Position numbers and translations under genes: made by a program. This document shows, in pieces, positions 23,130-27,817 of a stretch of 27,817 bases of DNA. The stretch's first letter is position 1, and each line of letters starts with the position of its first letter. Origin of the DNA: a virus; IMG/VR virus record IMGVR_UViG_3300028025_005025, positions 1 through 27,817 of that record; one strand, given 5' to 3'. The notes below the pieces were generated by a model that worked only from the letters and a program-made list of their open reading frames with translations, made no database searches and had not been told where the DNA came from.

Positions 23130-24558
23130 TACATGGTCCAGTCGTGCATGTTATTTCCATTTTCGCAGAGTCAGCGACAGTCAAGTTATTTTGTGTGACA
23201 GTTACACCAATTCCAGGACTATTTAGTAAAAGTTGAAATTGCTTTGCAGACGCACCTAATTGAGTAACAGATGCAGTAACTCCACCAAATGGAGCATTTA
23301 TTTCCAAGAAGTGACTGCCAGTTCCCTGTTGTAAGGTGCTGATATTATTAGAGTTTCCTAAAGCATTGATAAACAAGGATTTTCCGTTAGCATCTTTTTG
23401 TTGTGCAGTTATTTGATTGCTTAGACCATTGGTCACAATCTCAGCATATTTACCATTATATTGTTGTGTCAACGATACTATATTGTTATTACCAGTCACT
23501 GACACTTCTGCTAGGTTTTTACCGATTGGTGTTGTTGCTGTACCTTGATTAATAGTAATACTGTTGCCACTACCATTGATCAACATTGCTTGTGCACCAT
23601 TAACTCCACGAATCTGATTCTGCTTAGAGAACTGTTCAATGTAAACGGAGTTGTTAGAACCAGTAGCATTAATATAGATTGAGTTTTGTGTAATGGAATT
23701 TGTTTGATTAATCTTTAGTGTTTGGTTAGCACTAATGCTTGCCAGCGGATAAGTTGGTTCAGGTGGTGTTGGTGCGGGAGGTGGTGGAGCAGAAGAACCA
23801 GCATTTGGTTGAACTGGAGTAAATGTTGTTCCATTCAGTAGCGTTGAACCTTGCATCTGATCAATAAACAGAATTGGCGACAATGCTGTATCTCCAAGAT
23901 TGAACGAAGCAAATCCTAATAGATAATTTCCATCAGCGGGAACTGTGAACACCGCAACTTGCCAACCAGTAGCACCATATGAGTTTGTCGAGTAGTTACC
24001 AGTTCCAGGATTAGTAAATCCGAGAAGAGCAAAGTTTTGAGTTTGCCCATTGATAGTGGCAGTTCCTGGACCACCTGTAACTGTGATCATCGAACCATCA
24101 TTGTATGGAACATAATCAGTCGAGACATACTGCCAAGCATAAGTGTATGTCACACCTGCTTGAAGAAATACTGTCCTGCTAATAGAAGTTGCGTTTGTAG
24201 GATACATATTACCATTGGAGTAAATGGTATTTCTAATTGATGTAATCGTGGAACTTTGTAATCCGAGATTTGTCATGGCACTATCAAATCCAGGAGAACC
24301 TCCCCCTGCTTGTAGTGACACCATGTAAGAACCATATGGAGTAACTGTCCAGCACTTACCTCCACCTGGACAATAGTTAGTCATACCAGTTGTAACTTGA
24401 ACACCCGAACCATCTGGACCCCATGTGGTTCTTGCAGTGGTCGAACCATTACTCACAGTCCAACCAGTATAGTTACCATTCTCGAAACCGTAGTTTGTAA
24501 CTTGCGCAAATGTTGGCATTGCAAAGAACAGTAGAAAGAGAGCAATTAGTCTTTTCAT
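23104..24558 (-). CDS. Secreted fusion of a beta-rich domain with curlin-like repeats
   Basis: A 484-residue exported protein: signal peptide 1-18 (cut after P-T-F-A), a Gly/Thr/Tyr-rich N-terminal domain (about 20-250) with a jelly-roll or carbohydrate-binding look (F-E-N-G-N-Y-T-G-W near the start), a Pro-rich linker (about 255-270), and a C-terminal part (about 275-470) of repeated strands with G-x-x-N-x-x and Q spacing as in curlin repeats. One Cys pair lies in the N-terminal domain and another near the end. It is probably a CsgG/CsgF-exported substrate that presents a binding domain on an amyloid-like base (inference). It overlaps the FecR-domain gene by 4 bases. Binding specificity cannot be read. 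Confidence 0.75.
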   Translation of the reverse strand: MKRLIALFLLFFAMPTFAQVTNYGFENGNYTGWTVSNGSTTARTTWGPDGSGVQVTTGMTNYCPGGGKCWTVTPYGSYMVSLQAGGGSPGFDSAMTNLGLQSSTITSIRNTIYSNGNMYPTNATSISRTVFLQAGVTYTYAWQYVSTDYVPYNDGSMITVTGGPGTATINGQTQNFALLGFTNPGTGNYSTNSYGATGWQVAVFTVPADGNYLLGFASFNLGDTALSPILFIDQMQGSTLLNGTTFTPVQPNAGSSAPPPPAPTPPEPTYPLASISANQTLKINQTNSITQNSIYINATGSNNSVYIEQFSKQNQIRGVNGAQAMLINGSGNSITINQGTATTPIGKNLAEVSVTGNNNIVSLTQQYNGKYAEIVTNGLSNQITAQQKDANGKSLFINALGNSNNISTLQQGTGSHFLEINAPFGGVTASVTQLGASAKQFQLLLNSPGIGVTVTQNNLTVADSAKMEITCTTGPCNGYSYTKN

Positions 24559-25700
24559 CTTGCACCTGTTTCTTGCATTACTGTAATATTACCTTGCGGT
24601 CTACCAGTTCCAGATGTTGTCCACTTGTCGTCCATAAAGTTATAGACATCCACAAGTCCGTTCTGCACAGAAACAACTTGTGCTTCTGATCCCTTTTCTA
24701 ACCAGATAGTGATTGCTTGTTGCTTGTCCTCGGATAAACGAGTATACACCCACCCGACCTGAACGTTTTTCTTAAATGTAGGAGACACGTTAGTATAAAC
24801 TGTTTCCGCTGGTTTCGTACCCTCATTAAATTCAGCATAAACATCTAAAAGTTCTTGGGGTGTTGCTGGACGAAGCATCGCTATGGAAACTTGTTCAACG
24901 TTATCATTTGTGCCTGCATCTGGATCTTTATTGTCGTCGGATGCTGCTTTAGAAGGATTGACAAATTTCTTTAAACTGTCTCTTGCAACTTGCAAGAGAC
25001 TTTGACCATCATCTGTTTCCAGCGGAACAATCTGAACGTTGTTGTCTAGTGACTTAATCAACGGATTGATGACCACTGGTGGAGCAGGTGGTGCAAAGTT
25101 GTTCTCAACAACAGTTGCTTGGAATGGTTTATCTAATGTAACTACGCCCGATGCCGTAATGACATCAATCATACCATTAGGACATTCGGCAGTTTGTTTT
25201 GTAATATCTAATTCGTTATAGCATTCGGGAACCAGCACGACCGTAGAACGACCTGCTTCATCAACCGACATAACGAAGTCTGTACCACGAACTGCGATAG
25301 TAGCAGTTGGTGTGCGAATGTTTACGCCTTTTCCGTTTCCGTGGGCGATTTTACCTGAAGTGTATCTAACTGTTCCAAGAGCAACTCGTAACCCGAGTTT
25401 GCCTTTTGATTTCCCTCCACCATCATACACAAAGTCATCCACAAGAAGTCGCGAGTTTTCTGTAATATTAACTGTAGTCGAATCATTGAATGTAATCCTA
25501 AATCTACCTTGAGAGTTGGTGGACACTGTGTCCATCTTTTCAACACCAGAACCTTTAGTTGCTGGTGTGGTCTTGGCGCCACGCTTAATAGCACCACCAC
25601 CTCTGAAATCTGTTATCGACCCAATACCAGCAAAGGCAGGAGTCGATAACAGAAATATCAGTAGAAGATTAGTGACCAGTTTTGATATTAAACGTGCCAT
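24555..25700 (-). CDS. Secreted FecR-domain protein
   Basis: A 381-residue protein from ATG 25700, giving M-A-R-L-I-S and a signal peptide cut after P-A-F-A at residue 24; the upstream in-frame start at 25745 would place 15 extra residues before the signal and is rejected. A FecR domain (about 55-165) shows G-R-F-R-I-T-F-N-D-S, L-L-V-D-D-F, V-R-Y-T-S-G-K-I and I-R-T-P-T-A-T-I-A-V-R-G-T-D-F. After a Pro-rich segment (about 210-225) comes an Asp/Asn-rich linker and a C-terminal domain. Unlike anti-sigma FecR, no cytoplasmic sigma-binding part is present, so it is probably a periplasmic or outer-surface partner of the curli pore or the CHASE2 sensor (inference). Confidence 0.85.
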   Translation of the reverse strand: MARLISKLVTNLLLIFLLSTPAFAGIGSITDFRGGGAIKRGAKTTPATKGSGVEKMDTVSTNSQGRFRITFNDSTTVNITENSRLLVDDFVYDGGGKSKGKLGLRVALGTVRYTSGKIAHGNGKGVNIRTPTATIAVRGTDFVMSVDEAGRSTVVLVPECYNELDITKQTAECPNGMIDVITASGVVTLDKPFQATVVENNFAPPAPPVVINPLIKSLDNNVQIVPLETDDGQSLLQVARDSLKKFVNPSKAASDDNKDPDAGTNDNVEQVSIAMLRPATPQELLDVYAEFNEGTKPAETVYTNVSPTFKKNVQVGWVYTRLSEDKQQAITIWLEKGSEAQVVSVQNGLVDVYNFMDDKWTTSGTGRPQGNITVMQETGAR

Positions 25701-26442
25701 TAGATCCCACACTGTTAATGTTGATAACAGTTTCCGATGCACCATATTGTTGTGTTGTTATAGTGTTAAGAGAACCTGTTAGATTTACATACAGAGAGTG
25801 ACCGAATGTTCCACCAAGATCAGTTTGAGTAACATCAAAATCATTGTAGTTACCTGTTACTAGAATTGTTTGTGATGCATTTGGTGATAGTGCATCCATA
25901 TTGATTGTGTTATTGTTACCGCTGAAGTCCATCGAGTTGCGGATATTAGCACCCGAACCGTGGAAAACAAACGCATTATTATTACCAGTGAACCTAGCAT
26001 TCATATCAAGTTGATTACATGAAGAATCTGATTGCAGAGTGCCGCAACGGATATCTGCAGTGTTTAAATCGCCGATTTGACGAATTGTTACATCGGCGAT
26101 TCCTTGTGCTCCTGTGTCGGATACGACACCCATATAAAGCTGGTTTCCATTGCCTGTTTGAATTGCGATGACGCTTTGGTTATCACCACGTAGGTAAATA
26201 GGATCGATAGCAGAACCGATGACATTAGCAGTCCCAGTTTGAACAACGTTAACATCTACGTTACCCCCTTCTTGATCAATATAAACCTTGTTGGTTGTAG
26301 CAACAGAATTGGCATCGGTTTCATTTGGCGATGTTGTTACGATTGCTGGTGGAGTTGGTGCTGTTGGTAGCACAGTCTGTGCAATCGCAGATGTTCCATA
26401 ACAAAGAGCAGCGCCAACGAATAAAAACTTACTTAGTTTCAT
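25669..26442 (-). CDS. Curlin-repeat (CsgA/CsgB-like) protein
   Basis: A 257-residue exported protein. Start ATG 26442 has AAGGAAA upstream and gives a signal peptide cut after S-A-I-A (residue 21); a longer in-frame version would add 16 residues before it. After a Pro-rich segment come repeated units of the curlin type, for example V-V-Q-T-G-T-A-N, I-Q-T-G-N-G-N and I-R-Q-I-G-D-L-N, then F-T-G-N-N-N and F-S-G-N-N-N. In curli, such repeats form the amyloid fibre and are exported by CsgG. It is longer and less regular than CsgA (about 150 residues), so either a fibre subunit or a nucleator is possible. It lies directly behind csgG, overlapping its end. Confidence 0.8.
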   Translation of the reverse strand: MKLSKFLFVGAALCYGTSAIAQTVLPTAPTPPAIVTTSPNETDANSVATTNKVYIDQEGGNVDVNVVQTGTANVIGSAIDPIYLRGDNQSVIAIQTGNGNQLYMGVVSDTGAQGIADVTIRQIGDLNTADIRCGTLQSDSSCNQLDMNARFTGNNNAFVFHGSGANIRNSMDFSGNNNTINMDALSPNASQTILVTGNYNDFDVTQTDLGGTFGHSLYVNLTGSLNTITTQQYGASETVININSVGSNGTFNIKTGH

Positions 26443-27253
26443 TTGTCGTTTCCTTTTGTTTGAATCTCCATAGATTTTTCTTTTCACCATCCTTGATTAA
26501 CTCAACAACAGCCGTTTCTATGGCAGAACGGATCGCATAACTACCTGCTTCATTACTTGTTTGTTGTCCATCAAATTCGAATGCTTTAGTTGCCATGTCG
26601 AAGAACGTAAAGGCAGTAACTCCCTCAGAAGTAGAGAGAACTGTCTTTTCTACAGTAACCGAATTAAGAACTTCGCCTGTTTGGACAGAAACAAGTCGAA
26701 GACTAACTGTAACTTGGTCTTGTGTATATTGCTGGTATGGACCGACGCCGAGGAATCGAGCACCAGTACCACCAGTTTTAATGTTTGAGTTATAGTCAAT
26801 GATACCACCTTCTATGATGATACCCGCAACTTTTAATGGAGGCAGAGGTTCAGCACCTTCGCCTGAAATCTGTTCGCGCATCTGACGAACAAGTTGACGT
26901 TCTTTGATTAATGAATCAATACCGACACGCTCGACAGGAACAAACCACTTACCATTTCCTGTGTCTTGTAGTGTTTTAATCAAATATGCATCAGCACCCT
27001 GAGTAACCGCAGTAGAGAAACTTGCAAGGGTTGAAGATGGTTTACGTTGACCAGTTCTATCAGTGAACGAATACAGAGCAATTGGAATTGGTTGTCCGTC
27101 TAACTCTGGAAGATTTTTGAAGAGTTTCGGATTAGCAAAACGTTTTACTTCGGCGTCTTCTCTGAAAAGATATGATTGGTTGGCGGTAGGATGAAGCGCA
27201 CCAACACAACCAGAAGTTGCAAGAAGAAGTGGAAGGAGAATTAACTTTTTCAT
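26429..27253 (-). CDS. csgG: Curli secretion channel lipoprotein CsgG
   Basis: A 274-residue outer-membrane pore lipoprotein: signal peptide with lipobox A-T-S-G-C (Cys16), F-S-T-A-V-T-Q, W-F-V-P-V-E-R, L-I-K-E-R-Q, I-I-E-G-G-I-I-D-Y-N-S-N-I-K-T-G-G-x-G-A-R and Q-D-Q-V-T-V-S-L-R-L-V, all matching Escherichia coli CsgG. At the channel constriction, Tyr61 matches Y51 and Phe79 matches F56 of E. coli, but the N55 position is Ser. ATG 27253 behind AAGGAG is chosen over upstream in-frame starts. CsgG forms a nonameric pore through which unfolded curli subunits leave the cell. No csgE gate gene is present in the window. Confidence 0.95.
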   Translation of the reverse strand: MKKLILLPLLLATSGCVGALHPTANQSYLFREDAEVKRFANPKLFKNLPELDGQPIPIALYSFTDRTGQRKPSSTLASFSTAVTQGADAYLIKTLQDTGNGKWFVPVERVGIDSLIKERQLVRQMREQISGEGAEPLPPLKVAGIIIEGGIIDYNSNIKTGGTGARFLGVGPYQQYTQDQVTVSLRLVSVQTGEVLNSVTVEKTVLSTSEGVTAFTFFDMATKAFEFDGQQTSNEAGSYAIRSAIETAVVELIKDGEKKNLWRFKQKETTNETK

Positions 27254-27263
27254 GGTCATCTCC

Positions 27264-27713
27264 TTAGAACGCAAACGTAGCAATAGGAACAGTAACAACT
27301 GTAGTGTTACCATTCTTATCGACAACTGTTAGTGTGACTTCTGTTCCCGTCTTAACGTAACTTACTGAGTTACCGTCGAGGTTGAATGTTCCTGTGCTGG
27401 CATTCCCACCTTCTGCGAACAGATTGTTTGAAAGTTGTGTAGCAAGTTGAGCGTAAACCTGAGAGGTAAACAGCGCCATGAACTTTGCTAGAGGAGTGTT
27501 TGATGCCTCTGCTCGTGCTAATGCTGCTTTCGCTGCTTCAGCATCTTTAATTGCTTGTTCACGCGAACGCTCTTGTGCATCAATTGATTGCACGTGCGAA
27601 GACCACCCGTAACCAGTGAAGGAAGGTGATTTAAATTGCTGTACTATAGGGTCGGCAAATGCAGGACTACTTAGACTTAGTAGTGCCAGAAGCATCGTCG
27701 CTCGTTTTAACAT
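27264..27713 (-). CDS. csgF: Curli assembly protein CsgF
   Basis: A 149-residue exported protein with a signal peptide cut after P-A-F-A (residue 20), followed by the N-terminal segment of CsgF, Q-F-K-S-P-S-F-T-G, which in E. coli plugs the CsgG pore and forms a second constriction (E. coli has Q-F-R-N-P-N-F-G-G). The C-terminal half has Q-L-A-T-Q-L-S-N-N-L-F, D-G-N-S-V-S-Y and V-T-L-T-V-V-D-K-N-G-N-T, also as in CsgF. The middle helix is Ala/Glu-rich. CsgF normally couples fibre nucleation to the pore outside the cell. The gene lies 10 bases upstream of the csgG ATG. Confidence 0.92.
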   Translation of the reverse strand: MLKRATMLLALLSLSSPAFADPIVQQFKSPSFTGYGWSSHVQSIDAQERSREQAIKDAEAAKAALARAEASNTPLAKFMALFTSQVYAQLATQLSNNLFAEGGNASTGTFNLDGNSVSYVKTGTEVTLTVVDKNGNTTVVTVPIATFAF

Positions 27714-27804
27714 CTTTCTCTTCCTTTTTTGGTTTGTTGTCCGAAGAAAAATTTAAATCAAACGTAAATACTTTAAGGATCTCAATCTTTAGATTTAGTG
27801 TCAC
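27667..27804 (-). CDS. 45-residue ORF overlapping the start of csgF
   Basis: A GTG-started ORF (27804) with a near-perfect AAGGAGG site 6 bases upstream, at the very edge of the window. It encodes a short hydrophobic/acidic N-terminal strand (L-N-L-K-I-E-I-L-K-V-F) followed by a Lys/Asp/Glu-rich tail, and overlaps csgF by 47 bases in another frame. The ribosome site argues for real translation, perhaps as a coupled leader for csgF. No family is recognised, and the protein is too short to be csgE. Confidence 0.5.
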   Translation of the reverse strand: MTLNLKIEILKVFTFDLNFSSDNKPKKEEKDVKTSDDASGTTKSK

Positions 27805-27817
27805 TGTGATCCTCCTT

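Noticed and set aside
1-27817. CRISPR arrays, insertion sequences, conventional tRNA genes and glutamine-type riboswitches
   Set aside because: I looked for regular repeats, transposase genes, cloverleaf patterns and known riboswitch consensus and saw none by eye; a tRNAscan-SE and Infernal run would be decisive.

Overview
The window is a piece of a lytic T4-like (myovirus) phage genome of the marine type. It carries a tail block (tube-like protein, gp26, gp51-like, tape measure), a replication and late-transcription block (gp32, gp59, gp33), PhoH, a PD-(D/E)XK exonuclease, a phage lysin and T4-type late promoter boxes. Genes are packed in overlapping, single-strand runs and AT-rich promoters. 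Nothing in the sequence names the host. A two-piece tmRNA, a form known from alphaproteobacteria, some betaproteobacteria and some cyanobacteria, narrows the choice; streamlined marine bacteria are the likely hosts (inference).

Layout. 1-4352 (+): tail genes ending with the tape measure, closed by a bidirectional terminator at 4351-4381. 6991-4385 (-): SleB-type hydrolase, gp33, gp59, a 55-residue protein and gp32. 7130-7426 (-): a circularly permuted two-piece tmRNA with an 11-residue tag reading frame, driven by a sigma70-like promoter whose -10 is also a T4-type late box. 8132-7458, 8455-8171 and 9224-8466 (-): exonuclease, a small unknown protein and PhoH. 9257-9360 (-): a late box and a strong terminator with no ordinary gene between them.

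19816-10198 (-): a nearly 10 kb run of overlapping genes behind one sigma70-like promoter. It holds a conserved phage protein, a class I methyltransferase-like protein, five tandem radical SAM proteins with N-terminal twitch-type cysteine motifs, an SGNH-like protein, a 34-residue ORF and a NodU/CmcH-type carbamoyltransferase. This looks like a multi-enzyme modification pathway whose product cannot be read from the sequence; it is the best candidate for an undescribed system. 19912-21115 (+): five small, mostly acidic unknown proteins behind two promoters of the same family.

27804-21078 (-): a curli-type secretion operon. Its order is a small ORF, csgF, csgG, a curlin-repeat protein, a secreted FecR-domain protein, a fusion of a beta-rich domain with curlin repeats, and a CHASE2 transmembrane adenylate cyclase. 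All genes overlap or nearly touch, so pore, fibre-like substrates and a cyclic-nucleotide sensor are probably co-expressed. I recall curli genes and tmRNA being described in some marine T4-like phages, so novelty lies in the details and combination and must be checked.

Regulation. Six sigma70-like promoters share a TTGACT -35 with 16-17 bp spacers (early or middle class by inference). T4-type late boxes (TATAAATA or AATAAATA) fit the presence of gp33. A -1 frameshift signal at the end of gp26 would fuse it to the gp51-like frame.
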